A stretch of 64,000 bases of DNA. Origin: Halomonas beimenensis (lineage in GTDB: Bacteria; Pseudomonadota; Gammaproteobacteria; Pseudomonadales; Halomonadaceae). The stretch covers positions 1,240,001 through 1,304,000 of the forward strand of contig NZ_CP021435.1 in assembly GCF_002549795.1 (NCBI RefSeq). The letters are read 5' to 3'. Numbering within the stretch: position 1 is the stretch's first letter; each line of letters starts with the position of its first letter. Both the position numbers and the translations under genes were made by a program. The notes beneath the pieces are model-generated. The model did not search any database and was not told the origin of the DNA. It saw only the letters and a program-made list of their open reading frames with translations. Positions 31,609-42,371 of this stretch are shown piece after piece.

Positions 31609-32691
31609 ATGCTGCTCTTTCTGGCTGAACTACTGGCGCAATTCCAGAGCGCCTTCAACGTCTTCAACTATCTGACCCTGCGCATGATCCTGGGTACCCT
31701 GACGGCCCTGGTGCTGTGCCTGTGGCTGGGGCCCGTGGTCATCCGCCGCCTGGTGGAGCGTCAGATCGGGCAGGCCGTGCGCGACGACGGTCCCCAGTCG
31801 CACCTCTCCAAGGCGGGCACGCCGACCATGGGCGGCGCCATGATCCTGATGGCCATCGCCGTCAGCACCCTGCTGTGGGGGGACCTGACCAACCACTATG
31901 TCTGGGTGGTGCTGGCCGTGACCCTGGGCTTCGGCGCCATCGGCTGGGTCGACGACTATCGCAAGGTGGTCGAGAAGAACCCCCGGGGGCTGCCGGCCCG
32001 CTGGAAGTACTTCTGGCAGTCGGTGATCGGGCTGGCCGCGGCGGCCATCCTCTACGTCACCGCCGCCTCGCCGGTGGAGACCAGCCTGATCGTGCCGCTG
32101 TTCAAGGAGTTCGTGCTGCCGCTCGGGGTCTTCTACATCGTGCTGACCTACTTCGTGATCGTCGGCAGCTCCAACGCCGTCAACCTCACCGATGGCCTCG
32201 ACGGCCTGGCGATCATGCCCACCGTCCTGGTGGCCATGGGGCTCGCCGTCTTCGCCTATGCCAGCGGGCATGCGGTCTTCGCCGACTACCTGCAGATCCC
32301 GATGATCCCCGGCGCCGGGGAGCTGGCGGTGTTCTGCGCCACCATCGCCGGGGCGGGACTGGGATTCCTGTGGTTCAACACCTATCCGGCCCAGGTCTTC
32401 ATGGGCGACGTGGGGGCGCTCGCCCTGGGCGCCGCCCTGGGTGTGGTGGCGGTGATCGTGCGCCAGGAGATCGTGCTGTTCATCATGGGCGGCATCTTCG
32501 TCATGGAGACCGTCTCGGTGATCCTGCAGGTGGGCTCCTACAAGCTCACCGGCCGGCGGATCTTCCGCATGGCGCCGCTGCACCATCACTACGAACTCAA
32601 GGGCTGGCCGGAGCCGCGAGTCATCGTGCGCTTCTGGATCATCACCGTGGTGCTGGTGCTGCTGGGACTGGCCACCCTGAAGATTCGCTGA
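31609..32691 (+). CDS. mraY: phospho-MurNAc-pentapeptide translocase
   Basis: A 360-residue integral membrane enzyme (about ten helices) that transfers phospho-MurNAc-pentapeptide to undecaprenyl phosphate to make lipid I. Active-site motifs [24 protein letters not shown] and [15 protein letters not shown] are intact. The length equals E. coli MraY. Confidence 0.97.
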   Translation: MLLFLAELLAQFQSAFNVFNYLTLRMILGTLTALVLCLWLGPVVIRRLVERQIGQAVRDDGPQSHLSKAGTPTMGGAMILMAIAVSTLLWGDLTNHYVWVVLAVTLGFGAIGWVDDYRKVVEKNPRGLPARWKYFWQSVIGLAAAAILYVTAASPVETSLIVPLFKEFVLPLGVFYIVLTYFVIVGSSNAVNLTDGLDGLAIMPTVLVAMGLAVFAYASGHAVFADYLQIPMIPGAGELAVFCATIAGAGLGFLWFNTYPAQVFMGDVGALALGAALGVVAVIVRQEIVLFIMGGIFVMETVSVILQVGSYKLTGRRIFRMAPLHHHYELKGWPEPRVIVRFWIITVVLVLLGLATLKIR

Positions 32692-32734
32692 GGCTCCCCG
32701 GAGCCGTCACGTCCCAAACCGCGAGGAACCGCCG

Positions 32735-34123
32735 ATGATCAAGGTGCCCAAGGGCGTCACCCTGGTGGTCGGGCTCGGGATCTCCGGGCGCGCCATCTGC
32801 CGCCACCTGCATCGCCTGGGCCGCCCCTTCATGGTCGCCGACACCCGGGGCGAGCCGCCGGGGCTGGCCGACTTCCGGGCGGCTCACCCCGGGGTGGCCT
32901 TCCACGGCGGTCCCCTGACCGAGCTCGACATGGACGAGGCCCGGGAGGTGGTGATCAGCCCCGGCGTGGATCCCCGCACCCCCGGCCTCGAGGCCCTGGC
33001 CGGGCGGGTCGGCGAGGGCGGCGACCCCCGGGTGGTCGGCGAGATCGCGCTCTTCGTGCGTGCGGCTCGCGCCCCCATCGCCGCCATCACCGGCGCCAAC
33101 GCCAAGTCCACCGTGACCACCCTGCTCGGCGAGATGGCCGAGGAGGCCGGGGTCCGCGTCGCGGTGGGCGGCAACCTGGGCACCCCGGCCCTGGATCTGC
33201 TCGCCGCGTGCCCCGATGCCGAGCTGTTCGTGCTCGAGCTGTCGAGCTTCCAGCTCGAGACCACCCCCTGGCTCGGCGCCGAGACGGCGGCCTTCCTCAA
33301 CCTCTCCGAGGACCATCTCGATCGCCACGGCGACCTCGCCGGCTATCGTCGCGCCAAGCTCGCCATCTTCCGGGGCGCCCGCCATGGCGTCGTCAACGCC
33401 GAGGACCCGGCGACCTGGCCGGATGTCCCGCCCCCGGCCCTGGAGCGGTTCGGCACCGGCATCCCCGGGGCGGGCGAGTGGGGGATCGCCGAGCACGACG
33501 ACGGCACGGGGCCCCGGGACTGGCTGATGCACGGCGAGACGGCACTGATGCCGGCGTCGGCGGTGCGCCTGCCCGGACGTCATAACCAGGCCAATGCCCT
33601 GGCGGCGCTGGCCATGGGGCATCGCCTGGGCCTGGGGCTTCCCGCCATGCGCCGCGTCCTCGAGCGCTTCGCCGGTCTGGCGCATCGCGGCGAGCTGGTG
33701 GCCGAGATGGGCGGGGTGCGCTGGATCAACGACTCCAAGGGCACCAACGTCGGGGCGACCCTGGCCGCCATCGCCGGCCTGGGGCCGACCCTCGAGGGGC
33801 GCCTGATCCTGCTCGCCGGCGGCGTGGGCAAGGGGGCCGACTTCTCGCCCCTGGCCCCGCCCCTGGCCCGTCACGGGCGCGAGGCCATCCTCTTCGGACG
33901 CGACGCCGCGCGGCTGGCGGACGCGCTCGAGGGCAGCCTGCCCGTGACACGGGTCGACGATCTCGACGCCGCCATGGCCCGGGCCGCGGCGATCGCCGAG
34001 CCGGGTGACTGCGTGCTGCTGTCGCCGGCCTGTGCGAGCCTGGATCAGTTCCCCCACTACGAGGCTCGAGGCGAGGCCTTCCGCCGCGCGGTGGCGCGTA
34101 TCACCGCGGGGGCCGGGCCGTGA
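32735..34123 (+). CDS. murD: UDP-MurNAc-L-Ala:D-Glu ligase
   Basis: A 462-residue Mur ligase. The P-loop reads GANAKSTVTT with the catalytic Lys-Ser-Thr intact (Ala replaces the second Gly of the usual GxNGKST). The central EDHLDRHGD and the C-terminal NDSKGTNVGATLAA motifs are present. GAGGAACCGCCG precedes the ATG. Its stop overlaps the ftsW GTG (GTGA). Confidence 0.95.
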   Translation: MIKVPKGVTLVVGLGISGRAICRHLHRLGRPFMVADTRGEPPGLADFRAAHPGVAFHGGPLTELDMDEAREVVISPGVDPRTPGLEALAGRVGEGGDPRVVGEIALFVRAARAPIAAITGANAKSTVTTLLGEMAEEAGVRVAVGGNLGTPALDLLAACPDAELFVLELSSFQLETTPWLGAETAAFLNLSEDHLDRHGDLAGYRRAKLAIFRGARHGVVNAEDPATWPDVPPPALERFGTGIPGAGEWGIAEHDDGTGPRDWLMHGETALMPASAVRLPGRHNQANALAALAMGHRLGLGLPAMRRVLERFAGLAHRGELVAEMGGVRWINDSKGTNVGATLAAIAGLGPTLEGRLILLAGGVGKGADFSPLAPPLARHGREAILFGRDAARLADALEGSLPVTRVDDLDAAMARAAAIAEPGDCVLLSPACASLDQFPHYEARGEAFRRAVARITAGAGP

Positions 34124-35328
34124 GCCGCCTGGCCCGCTGGCGAGCGCGGCTGTCCACCGCCGACCAGCCCGTCGACGGCTGGCTGGTGGTCGCGGCCCTG
34201 GCCCTGTTGCTGATCGGCTGGGTGATGGTCACCTCGGCGTCCACCGGCGTGGCCTCGAGCCTGACCGGCAACGCCTGGTACTTCTCGCTGCGCCACGGCG
34301 CCTATGTGCTGCTCGGCCTGATCATCGCCGCCGCCGTGCTGCGGGTGCCCCTGGCCTGGTGGAAGGCCAACGGCCCGCTGCTGCTGCTGGTGGGGCTGGG
34401 GCTGCTGCTGCTGGTGCTGGTCGCCGGCCGCGAGGTCAACGGCAGCCGTCGCTGGCTGTCGCTGCCCGGCGTGCCCGTCAACCTTCAGCCCTCCGAGGTC
34501 GCCAAGCTGTGCCTGATCGCCTATCTGGCGGGCTATCTGGAGCGCTTCCTGCCCCAGGTCAGGCGCCAATGGGGCGCCTTCCTGCGGCCGCTGGTGGTCA
34601 TGGCGCTGATGGGCGGGCTGTTGATCCTCGAGCCGGATTACGGGGCCGTGGTGGTGATGACCGGCACGGTGATGGGCATGCTGCTGATGGCCGGCGCGCC
34701 CTGGGGACGCTTCCTGCTGCTGCTGCTGCTGGTCGGTGCCCTGGGCGCCATCGCCGCCGTGGCCGAACCCTATCGCATGGCGCGGCTGACCAGCTTCGCC
34801 GATCCCTGGGCCGACCAGTTCGCCAGCGGTTACCAGCTCACCCAGGCGCTGATCGCCTTCGGCCGCGGCCACTGGTTCGGCACCGGGCTGGGCAACAGCG
34901 TGCAGAAGCTCTTCTACCTGCCCGAGGCCCACACCGACTTCGTCTTCGCCGTGCTGGCCGAGGAGCTGGGGCTGATCGGCGCCATCGCGGTGATCGGCCT
35001 CTTCGCGCTGCTGGTCTGGCGCGCCATGGCCGTGGGGCGGCGGGCCGAGCTGGCCGGGCTGGCCTTCGCCGCCTACCTGAGCTATGGCATCGCCCTGGTG
35101 ATCGGCGCCCAGGCCTTCATCAACATCGCCGTGAGCACCGGCATGCTGCCCACCAAGGGGTTGACCCTGCCGCTGCTCAGCTACGGCGGCTCGAGCCTGG
35201 TGGTCAGCTGCGCGATGATGGCGATCCTGCTCCGGGTCGACATCGAGACCCGCCAGGCGGTGCGTCGGGCACGGCCGACGGCTCCGAGCCGCCGCCCTCC
35301 CGACCCGAAACGAGGAAGCGAAGCATGA
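34120..35328 (+). CDS. ftsW: septal peptidoglycan polymerase FtsW
   Basis: A 402-residue SEDS-family glycosyltransferase with about ten transmembrane helices that polymerises lipid II at the septum with FtsI. Conserved segments: NGSRRWLSLPG, QPSEVAKL, LEPDYGAVVV (with the catalytic Asp), NSVQKLFYLPEAHTDFVFA and LPLLSYGGSS. It starts at a GTG that overlaps the murD stop by 4 nt. Confidence 0.96.
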   Translation: MSRLARWRARLSTADQPVDGWLVVAALALLLIGWVMVTSASTGVASSLTGNAWYFSLRHGAYVLLGLIIAAAVLRVPLAWWKANGPLLLLVGLGLLLLVLVAGREVNGSRRWLSLPGVPVNLQPSEVAKLCLIAYLAGYLERFLPQVRRQWGAFLRPLVVMALMGGLLILEPDYGAVVVMTGTVMGMLLMAGAPWGRFLLLLLLVGALGAIAAVAEPYRMARLTSFADPWADQFASGYQLTQALIAFGRGHWFGTGLGNSVQKLFYLPEAHTDFVFAVLAEELGLIGAIAVIGLFALLVWRAMAVGRRAELAGLAFAAYLSYGIALVIGAQAFINIAVSTGMLPTKGLTLPLLSYGGSSLVVSCAMMAILLRVDIETRQAVRRARPTAPSRRPPDPKRGSEA

Positions 35329-36410
35329 ATCGACGCGAAGGCCGTCGCGCCCTGATCATGGCCGGTGGCACCGGCGGGCACGTCATCCCGGCCCTGTCGC
35401 TGGCCCGGGCCCTGCAGGCCGAGGGGGTCGAGGTGGCCTGGCTGGGCAGCCCGCGGGGCATCGAGAACCGCCTGGTGCCAGAGGCCGGATTGCCGCTGCA
35501 TCGCGTCGCCGTGAGCGGCCTGCGCGGGAAGGGGCTGGCCGGCTGGTTGCTGGCGCCCTGGCGGCTGGGGCGGGCCGTGGCTCAGGCCGGACGTGTCATC
35601 CGCGAGTTCGATCCCCAGCTCGTGGTGGGCATGGGGGGCTTCGCCAGTGGCCCCGGCGGGCTGGCCGCCTGGCTGATGCGTCGCCCCCTGGTCATCCACG
35701 AGCAGAACGCCGTGGCCGGCCTGACCAACCGCGCCCTGGCCCGGCTCTCTCGCCGCGTCTACGCGGCCTTCCCCCAGGCCTTCCCGGGGCGCGCCGAGGT
35801 GGTCGGCAACCCGGTGCGATCCGACATCGCCGCCCTCGGGGAGCGCCCGCGGTCCGACGCCATCATGCGTGACCGACCGCTGCGACTGCTGGTGGTAGGG
35901 GGCTCCCTGGGGGCGCTGGCGCTCAACCGTGGCCTGCCCGAGGCCCTGGCACGCCTGCCGGCGGAGCGTCGCCCCGAGGTCCATCACCAGGCCGGGCGCG
36001 ACAAGGATGCCGCCACCCGGGAGGCCTATGAGCAGCACGGCATCGAAGCGGAAGTCACGGCCTTCATCGACGACATGGCGGCCGCCTACGATTGGGCCGA
36101 CCTGGTGGTGTGCCGGGCCGGGGCGTTGACCGTGGCGGAACTGGCGGCGGCCGCCAAGCCGGCGCTCTTCGTGCCCTTCCCCCATGCCGTGGATGATCAC
36201 CAGACCGCCAATGCCGCGGCCCTGGTCGCCGAGGGGGCCGCGGCCCTGATGCCCCAGTCCGAGATGCATGCGGCGACGCTGGCCGACCGGCTGGCGACGC
36301 TGCTCGACCCCGACACCCTTGCCACCATGGCCGCGAAGGCGCGATGCTGCGCCCATCTCGACGCCGTCGAGCGGCTGGTGGCCGGTTGCAAGGAGACAGC
36401 TTGTGAGTGA
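35325..36410 (+). CDS. murG: lipid II-forming GlcNAc transferase
   Basis: A 361-residue GT-B glycosyltransferase on the inner face of the inner membrane that adds GlcNAc to lipid I. The N-terminal [14 protein letters not shown], the [12 protein letters not shown] motif and the C-terminal [31 protein letters not shown] region are diagnostic. The ATG overlaps the ftsW stop by 4 nt, and the gene overlaps murC by 8 nt. Confidence 0.96.
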   Translation: MNRREGRRALIMAGGTGGHVIPALSLARALQAEGVEVAWLGSPRGIENRLVPEAGLPLHRVAVSGLRGKGLAGWLLAPWRLGRAVAQAGRVIREFDPQLVVGMGGFASGPGGLAAWLMRRPLVIHEQNAVAGLTNRALARLSRRVYAAFPQAFPGRAEVVGNPVRSDIAALGERPRSDAIMRDRPLRLLVVGGSLGALALNRGLPEALARLPAERRPEVHHQAGRDKDAATREAYEQHGIEAEVTAFIDDMAAAYDWADLVVCRAGALTVAELAAAAKPALFVPFPHAVDDHQTANAAALVAEGAAALMPQSEMHAATLADRLATLLDPDTLATMAAKARCCAHLDAVERLVAGCKETACE

Positions 36411-37884
36411 CGAGACCCTAGGGCCGGTTCCCGGCCAGGCCACGCCCCCGCGACCCGGGCGGGGACTGGGCATGCGCCGCATCCGGCGCATCCACTTCGT
36501 CGGCATCGGCGGCGCCGGCATGTGCGGCATCGCCGAGGTGCTGGCGAACCAGGGCTACACCGTGAGCGGCAGCGATCTCAAGGCCTCCCCGGTGGTGGCA
36601 CGGCTGCGGGAGGCCGGCATCCGGGTGGCCATCGGCCACGCCGAGGACAATGCCCGGGATGCCGACGTGGTGGTGGTCTCCACCGCGGTGGACGAGACCA
36701 ACCCCGAGATCCGCTGGGCCCAGGAGCATCGTGTGCCGGTGGTGCGTCGCGCCGAGATGCTGGCGGAGCTGATGCGCTTCCGGCATGGCATCGCCGTGGC
36801 CGGCACCCACGGCAAGACCACCACCACCAGCCTGACCGCCACCCTGCTGGGGGAGGGCGGGCTGGACCCGACCTTCGTGATCGGCGGCAAGCTGACCAGC
36901 GCGGGCAGCAACGCGCGCCTGGGGGAGGGCGACTACCTGGTGGCCGAGGCCGACGAGTCCGATGCCTCCTTCCTGCACCTGCAGCCCATGGTGGCCGTCG
37001 TCACCAACATCGACGCCGACCACATGGCCACCTACGGCGGCGACTTCGAGCGCCTCAAGGGCACCTTCGTCGAGTTCCTGCACAACCTGCCGTTCTATGG
37101 TCTCGCGGTGCTGTGCATCGACGACGCCAACGTCCGGGGGCTGATCGAGCGGGTCAACCGCCAGTTCGTGACCTACGGCTTCAGCGCCGACGCCGACTAC
37201 CGCATCGAGGACTTCGCCCAGGAGGCCGGCGAGGTGCGCTTCACCGCGCGTCGCCCCGACGGCCTGGTGCCCCTGCCGGTGCGCCTGGCCATGCCGGGCC
37301 GCCACAACGCCCTGAACGCCCTGGCGGCCATCGCCGTGGCCAGCGATGCCGGGGTCGACGACGCCGCCATCCTGCAGGGTCTGGCCGGCTTCGCCGGCGT
37401 CGGGCGCCGGTTCCAGGTGCATGGCGACTATGCGCTGCCGGGCGGCGAGGGGGAGGTCATGCTGGTGGACGACTACGGCCACCATCCCCGGGAGGTGGAA
37501 ATGGTCATCCGGGCCGTGCGCGACGGCTGGCCGGACCGACGCCTGGTGATGGTCTACCAGCCGCATCGCTACAGCCGCACGCGGGATCTCTACGAGGACT
37601 TCGTGCGGGTCCTGGCCGAGGTCGATACCCTGCTGCTGCTGGACGTCTACAGTGCGGGGGAGGCGCCGTTGCCGGGGGCCGACGGCCGTAGCCTGGCCGG
37701 CTCCATCCGACAGCGCGGCGAGGTGGACCCCATCTTCGTCCAGGACAAGAGCGAACTGCCGGGACTGCTGGCCAAGGTGCTGCGCCCCGGCGATATCCTG
37801 ATCACCCAGGGCGCCGGTGACGTGGGCGGCATCGCCCAGCGGCTCGCCGACGCCCGACTGTCCGTCGACGAGGTGGCGCTATGA
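36403..37884 (+). CDS. murC: UDP-MurNAc L-alanine ligase
   Basis: A 493-residue Mur ligase that adds the first amino acid of the stem peptide. [17 protein letters not shown] near residue 30, P-loop [10 protein letters not shown] and the [13 protein letters not shown] motif are intact. I choose the GTG at 36403 because AGGAG lies 7 nt upstream inside the end of murG; an internal ATG at 36472 would still include all motifs. Confidence 0.95.
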   Translation: MSDETLGPVPGQATPPRPGRGLGMRRIRRIHFVGIGGAGMCGIAEVLANQGYTVSGSDLKASPVVARLREAGIRVAIGHAEDNARDADVVVVSTAVDETNPEIRWAQEHRVPVVRRAEMLAELMRFRHGIAVAGTHGKTTTTSLTATLLGEGGLDPTFVIGGKLTSAGSNARLGEGDYLVAEADESDASFLHLQPMVAVVTNIDADHMATYGGDFERLKGTFVEFLHNLPFYGLAVLCIDDANVRGLIERVNRQFVTYGFSADADYRIEDFAQEAGEVRFTARRPDGLVPLPVRLAMPGRHNALNALAAIAVASDAGVDDAAILQGLAGFAGVGRRFQVHGDYALPGGEGEVMLVDDYGHHPREVEMVIRAVRDGWPDRRLVMVYQPHRYSRTRDLYEDFVRVLAEVDTLLLLDVYSAGEAPLPGADGRSLAGSIRQRGEVDPIFVQDKSELPGLLAKVLRPGDILITQGAGDVGGIAQRLADARLSVDEVAL

Positions 37885-38807
37885 CCCTGGACGTGACCGG
37901 CCTGGGCCGGGTGGTGGTGCTCTACGGCGGCGACTCCGCGGAGCGCGAGGTGTCGCTGAAGAGCGGGGCGGCGGTGCTGTCGGCACTGGAGCGGGCCGGG
38001 GTCGCGCCCATCGGCTACGACCCCGCCGAGCAGGGCGGTCTCGCGGGCCTCGAGGCGCTTGCGCCCGATCGGGTCTTCATCGCCCTGCACGGCCGGGGCG
38101 GCGAGGATGGGACCCTGCAGGGCGCACTGGAGCTGCTGGACATCCCCTACACCGGCAGCGGCGTGCTGGCCTCGGCGCTGGGGATGGACAAGCAGCGCAC
38201 CAAGCTGGTCTGGCAGGCGCTGGGGCTGCCCACGCCGGAGAGCGTGATGCTGGGACCGGACGCCGACTGGCCGGGCGTCGTCGAACGGCTCGGTCTGCCG
38301 CTGATCGTCAAGCCGGTGCACGAGGGCTCCACCCTCGGCATCACCATCGTCGACAGCGCCGAGGCCCTGGAGGCGGCCTACCACGATGCCGCGCGCTTCG
38401 ATGCCCGGGTGATGGCCGAGCGATTCATCCGGGGAGAGGAGTACACGGTGTCGCTGCTCGGCGACGAGGTGCTGCCGGCCATCCGCGTCGAGGTACCCGG
38501 TGGCTTCTACGACTACGAGGCCAAGTATCTCTCCGACGAGACGCAGTACCATCTGCCCTGCGGACTGGAGGCGGGCGAGGAGGCGCAGCTCGCCGAACTG
38601 TGCCGCGAGGCCTTCGCCGCCATCGGCGGCGAAGGCTGGGGCAGGGTGGACGTCATGCGCGATGCCGCCGGGCGTTTCTGGCTGCTCGAGGTCAACACCG
38701 TCCCCGGCATGACCGACCACAGCCTGGTCCCCCAGGCGGCCGCCCATGCCGGCATCGACTTCGATGCCCTGGTGCTGCGGATCCTCGCCACCGCGGCGCG
38801 AGGCTGA
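37881..38807 (+). CDS. ddlB: D-alanine-D-alanine ligase B
   Basis: A 308-residue ATP-grasp enzyme. The N-terminal [16 protein letters not shown], the [18 protein letters not shown] segment, [16 protein letters not shown] and the C-terminal [15 protein letters not shown] match Ddl. The motif EREVSL carries the D-Ala-binding Glu. ATGA overlap with murC; ftsQ begins 3 nt after the stop. Confidence 0.96.
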   Translation: MTLDVTGLGRVVVLYGGDSAEREVSLKSGAAVLSALERAGVAPIGYDPAEQGGLAGLEALAPDRVFIALHGRGGEDGTLQGALELLDIPYTGSGVLASALGMDKQRTKLVWQALGLPTPESVMLGPDADWPGVVERLGLPLIVKPVHEGSTLGITIVDSAEALEAAYHDAARFDARVMAERFIRGEEYTVSLLGDEVLPAIRVEVPGGFYDYEAKYLSDETQYHLPCGLEAGEEAQLAELCREAFAAIGGEGWGRVDVMRDAAGRFWLLEVNTVPGMTDHSLVPQAAAHAGIDFDALVLRILATAARG

Positions 38808-38810
38808 CGG

Positions 38811-39566
38811 ATGGCCCGTCGGGGAAGCCTGCTGGGGGTCCTGCTGCTGGCGCTGATGCTGGGGGCCGGCGGGCGAGCCTTGTGGATGTGGCTGGATCGC
38901 CCCATCGAGCGGGTCTCGATCCGCGGGGAGCTCCACCATGCGGGGGCGGACTATCTGCGCGGGCAGCTTGCGCCCCTGGTCCGCGGGCAGGCCTGGCTGT
39001 CGGCGGACCTCGGGGAGCTTCGCGAGCGGGCACGGGCCATCGGCTGGCTGCGCGAGGTGCGCATCCGTCGCGAGTGGCCCAACGCCCTGGTGTTCGAGCT
39101 GGTCGAGCAGGTGCCGGTGGCACGCTGGAACGATGACCGGCTGCTCAACCCCGAGGGCGAGCCTTTCGCCTTCGCTCCGCTGCCCGCGCCCGGCGGCCTG
39201 CCCTATCTGGCGGGTCCCCCGGGCAGCGGGCCCGAGGTGTTGGCCTACCATGACACCCTGGCCGCGCGACTGAGGGCGCGGGGGCTTTCCCTGCGTCAGC
39301 TGCGACTCGAGGATCGCGGCGCCTGGCGGCTGCAGCTCGAGCAGGGCATCTGGGTGATGCTGGGGCGCAACCATCGAGAGCCTCGGCTGGCTCGCTTCCT
39401 GGCGGCCTGGCAGCGCGAGTTCGCGGCCCTGGCGCCGCATATCCGCTATCTGGACCTGCGTTATCCCAATGGGGTGGCGGTGGCCTGGCACGGCAATGAC
39501 GCCCCTTCTCTGGCCGGTGGCGCGAGTCAAGGCGGCGCCCGCCGGGGGGCTTCGCCCTCCGGTTGA
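38811..39566 (+). CDS. ftsQ: cell division protein FtsQ
   Basis: A 251-residue bitopic protein with a very short cytoplasmic tail, a transmembrane helix (about 5-27), a POTRA domain (from IERVSIRGELHHAG) and a beta domain. It anchors FtsL-FtsB in the divisome. The last 20 or so residues are Gly/Ala/Ser-rich low complexity. The 169 nt to ftsA hold a candidate promoter. Confidence 0.92.
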   Translation: MARRGSLLGVLLLALMLGAGGRALWMWLDRPIERVSIRGELHHAGADYLRGQLAPLVRGQAWLSADLGELRERARAIGWLREVRIRREWPNALVFELVEQVPVARWNDDRLLNPEGEPFAFAPLPAPGGLPYLAGPPGSGPEVLAYHDTLAARLRARGLSLRQLRLEDRGAWRLQLEQGIWVMLGRNHREPRLARFLAAWQREFAALAPHIRYLDLRYPNGVAVAWHGNDAPSLAGGASQGGARRGASPSG

Positions 39567-39592
39567 GGCGCTATCGAGGTATTCCTTTTCGA

Positions 39593-39625
39593 CGAAAATC
39601 GCCGTATCGTGACGGATGATTTTCG
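39593..39625. repeat. 8-bp inverted repeat upstream of ftsA
   Basis: CGAAAATC (39593-39600) and GATTTTCG (39618-39625) are perfect inverted arms with 17 nt between. They sit 33 nt upstream of a TATAAT. They could be an operator site or a weak attenuator; no U-tract follows. Confidence 0.5.
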
Positions 39626-39633
39626 CCTCGGGC

Positions 39634-39663
39634 TGGTGAAGGACGGGAAGATGTTCCTATAAT
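39634..39663 (+). promoter_or_regulatory. promoter of ftsA-ftsZ
   Basis: A perfect -10 TATAAT at 39658-39663, with a poor -35 (TGGTGA, 18 nt upstream), followed by an AT-rich leader containing seven T residues. This is the only gap longer than 45 nt within the mur/fts genes. Confidence 0.5.
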
Positions 39664-39735
39664 TGGCCCAGGTTTTTTTCGTTTCAAACACTTATTTTCC
39701 CCAAGCGGGTCAGGCTCGAGGAGATTTCCCGGCTC

Positions 39736-41028
39736 ATGTCAGGTCCATCCAATGCGTCCAATATGGTAGTCGGGCTGGATATCGGAACTTCCAAGGTCGT
39801 GGCGATCGTGGGGCAACCCACCGATGATGGCGGCATCGAGATCGCCGGCATCGGCTCGCACCCCTCCCGCGGCATGAAGAAGGGGGTCGTGATCAACATC
39901 GAGTCCACGGTGCAGTCGATCCAGCGCGCCGTGGAGGAAGCCGAGCTCATGGCCGGCTGCGACATCCATTCCGTCTACGTGGGCATTGCCGGCAGCCACA
40001 TCAGCTCCATGAATTCCGATGGCGTGGTGGCCATCAAGGAGCGCGAGGTGGCGCCCACCGACATCGACCGGGTCATCGACTCCGCCCGTGCCCGAGCCAT
40101 CTCGGAAGGCCAGCGGGTGCTGCATGTGCTTCCCCAGGAGTTCGCCATCGATACCCAGGGCGGCATCCGCGAGCCGCTGGGCATGTCCGGGGTACGCCTC
40201 GAGGCGCGGGTGCATCTGGTGACCGCGGCGCTCAACGCCGTCCAGAACATCGAGAAGTGCGTGCGTCGCTGCGGTCTCGACGTGGACGCCATCATCCTCG
40301 AACAACTGGCCTCCAGCCATGCAGTGCTGACCGAGGACGAGCGCGAGCTCGGCGTCTGCATGGTCGACATCGGCGGCGGTACCACCGACATCGCGGTGTT
40401 CACCGAGGGTGCCATCCGCCATACCGCGGTGATCCCCATCGCCGGCGACCAGGTCACCAACGACATCGCCATGGCGCTGCGCACCCCGACCCAGCACGCC
40501 GAGGAGATCAAGGTCAAGTACGCCTGCGCGCTGACCCAGCTGGCCGCCAGCGACGAGATGATCAAGGTGCCGAGCGTCGGCGACCGGCCGGCCCGTGACC
40601 TGTCTCGTCAGTCGTTGGCCGAGGTGGTGGAGCCTCGTTACGAGGAGCTCTTCACCCTGGTCCGCGACGAGCTGCGGCGCAGTGGCTACGAGGACCTGGT
40701 GGCCGCCGGCGTGGTGCTGACGGGGGGGACGGCGCGCATGGAAGGCGTGGTCGAATTGGCCGAGGAAATCTTCCACATGCCGGTGCGCATCGCCTGTCCG
40801 CAGAACGTGCGAGGGCTCGCTGACGTGGTGCGCAATCCGATTTATTCGACGGGGGTCGGTTTGCTACATTACGCTCTTAACGAGGCCCGTCAGGGGCACG
40901 GCCAGCTGGAGCCGTCCGGGGGCAGCATGTCGGCGCAGCCGAGGCGCGGTGAACCTGCCCGGCGTGGCGCAGGGGAAGGGATTCCGGCGCTCGCGAAGCT
41001 CAAGGGCTGGTTCAAAGGAAATTTCTGA
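39736..41028 (+). CDS. ftsA: cell division protein FtsA
   Basis: A 430-residue actin-like ATPase that tethers FtsZ to the membrane. The phosphate-1 motif [16 protein letters not shown] opens the protein, the 1C domain and [15 protein letters not shown] phosphate-2 motif follow, and the C-terminal amphipathic membrane helix is visible as [16 protein letters not shown] Pro/Arg-rich linker precedes that helix. ftsZ starts 1 nt after the stop. Confidence 0.97.
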   Translation: MSGPSNASNMVVGLDIGTSKVVAIVGQPTDDGGIEIAGIGSHPSRGMKKGVVINIESTVQSIQRAVEEAELMAGCDIHSVYVGIAGSHISSMNSDGVVAIKEREVAPTDIDRVIDSARARAISEGQRVLHVLPQEFAIDTQGGIREPLGMSGVRLEARVHLVTAALNAVQNIEKCVRRCGLDVDAIILEQLASSHAVLTEDERELGVCMVDIGGGTTDIAVFTEGAIRHTAVIPIAGDQVTNDIAMALRTPTQHAEEIKVKYACALTQLAASDEMIKVPSVGDRPARDLSRQSLAEVVEPRYEELFTLVRDELRRSGYEDLVAAGVVLTGGTARMEGVVELAEEIFHMPVRIACPQNVRGLADVVRNPIYSTGVGLLHYALNEARQGHGQLEPSGGSMSAQPRRGEPARRGAGEGIPALAKLKGWFKGNF

Positions 41029-41029
41029 C

Positions 41030-42259
41030 ATGGCCGCGCAAGCGGTCCAGGAGACGGGGCTAATGTTCGAACTGGTAGACAGCGCACCCTCAAGCAGTGC
41101 GGTCATCAAGGTCATCGGTGTCGGCGGCGGCGGCGGTAACGCCGTCAACCACATGGTCGAAAGCAGCATCGAGGGCGTGGAGTTCATCTGCGCCAACACC
41201 GATGCCCAGGCGCTGAAGCGGGTGGCGGCCAAGACCGTGCTCCAGCTCGGCAGCGAGATTACCAAGGGTCTCGGGGCCGGTGCCAATCCCGAGGTCGGCC
41301 GTCAGGCCGCGATGGAGGACCGCGAGCGCATCGCCGAGCTGCTCCATGGCGCCGACATGGTCTTCATCACCGCCGGCATGGGGGGCGGGACCGGGACCGG
41401 CGGCGCCCCCGTCGTCGCCCAGGTGGCCAAGGAGCTCGGCATCCTGACCGTGGCGGTGGTGACCCGTCCCTTCCCCTTCGAGGGGCCCAAGCGGATGCGG
41501 GCGGCCGAGGAAGGCATGAAGGAGCTTTCCGAGCATGTCGACTCGCTGATCACCATCCCCAACGAGAAGCTGCTGTCGGTGCTCGGCAAGAGCGCCAGCC
41601 TGCTCACCGCCTTCAGCGCGGCCAACGACGTCCTGCTGGGCGCCGTGCAGGGCATCGCCGAGCTGATCACCAGCCCGGGGATCATCAACGTCGATTTCGC
41701 CGACGTGCGCACGGTCATGTCCGAGATGGGCATGGCGATGATGGGGACCGGCGGGGCGACCGGCGAGAACCGGGCCCGCGAGGCCGCCGAGAAGGCGATC
41801 CGCAGCCCGCTGCTGGAGGACATCGACCTCCATGGAGCGCGTGGCATCCTCGTCAACATCACCGCCGGCCCCGATCTCTCCATCGGCGAGTTCAACGACG
41901 TGGGGGCCACCGTTCAGGAGTTCGCCTCCCAGGACGCGACCATCGTGGTCGGTACCTCCATCGACATGGAGATGAGCGACGAGCTTCGCGTCACCGTGGT
42001 GGCCGCCGGGCTCGATGGCCAGCGCCAGTCCCAGGCGACCAGCCGCGAATCCGCCCGCCGCAGCGAGGCCGGAGGCGACTATCGTCAGCGTCAGCCCGCC
42101 GCGGCCGGCCGTCCCCAGCCCGGCAGCGGTCGTACCGCGGCGGCCGCCTCCAAGCCCGAGCCCCAGGAAGCGTCTCGTCCGCAGCCGGAGCCTCGCAAGT
42201 CCCAGGAGCTCGACGACTATCTGGACATCCCGGCCTTCCTGCGGCGCCAGGCCGATTGA
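41030..42259 (+). CDS. ftsZ: cell division GTPase FtsZ
   Basis: A 409-residue tubulin-like GTPase that builds the Z ring. The tubulin signature GGGTGTG is at residues 118-124, the N-terminal [15 protein letters not shown] is intact, and the T7 loop [11 protein letters not shown] is present. A Gln/Ala/Pro-rich linker (about 330-395) leads to the C-terminal peptide [13 protein letters not shown] that binds FtsA and ZipA. AAAGGAAA precedes the ATG at 41030. Confidence 0.98.
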   Translation: MAAQAVQETGLMFELVDSAPSSSAVIKVIGVGGGGGNAVNHMVESSIEGVEFICANTDAQALKRVAAKTVLQLGSEITKGLGAGANPEVGRQAAMEDRERIAELLHGADMVFITAGMGGGTGTGGAPVVAQVAKELGILTVAVVTRPFPFEGPKRMRAAEEGMKELSEHVDSLITIPNEKLLSVLGKSASLLTAFSAANDVLLGAVQGIAELITSPGIINVDFADVRTVMSEMGMAMMGTGGATGENRAREAAEKAIRSPLLEDIDLHGARGILVNITAGPDLSIGEFNDVGATVQEFASQDATIVVGTSIDMEMSDELRVTVVAAGLDGQRQSQATSRESARRSEAGGDYRQRQPAAAGRPQPGSGRTAAAASKPEPQEASRPQPEPRKSQELDDYLDIPAFLRRQAD

Positions 42260-42302
42260 GAGTCGCTATCGTTCGTATAGGCAGCGTTAGGGGAAGTTCC
42301 TT

Positions 42303-42331
42303 TTGTTGAAACGGACGTTCGGTGTTATAGT
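42303..42331 (+). promoter_or_regulatory. promoter of lpxC
   Basis: TTGTTG (42303-42308), 17 nt, then TATAGT (42326-42331) with an extended -10 TG one base upstream (TGTTATAGT). The start site would be about 35 nt before the lpxC ATG. Confidence 0.65.
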
Positions 42332-42371
42332 GAACAGTGTTTGATAATCAACGAGTGCCTGGCGACTGCCC

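Noticed and set aside
33085..33125. MurD P-loop change (GANAKST in place of GxNGKST)
   Set aside because: The catalytic Lys-Ser-Thr is intact and the Ala variant is, as far as I recall, common in pseudomonad-type MurD, so not treated as unusual.
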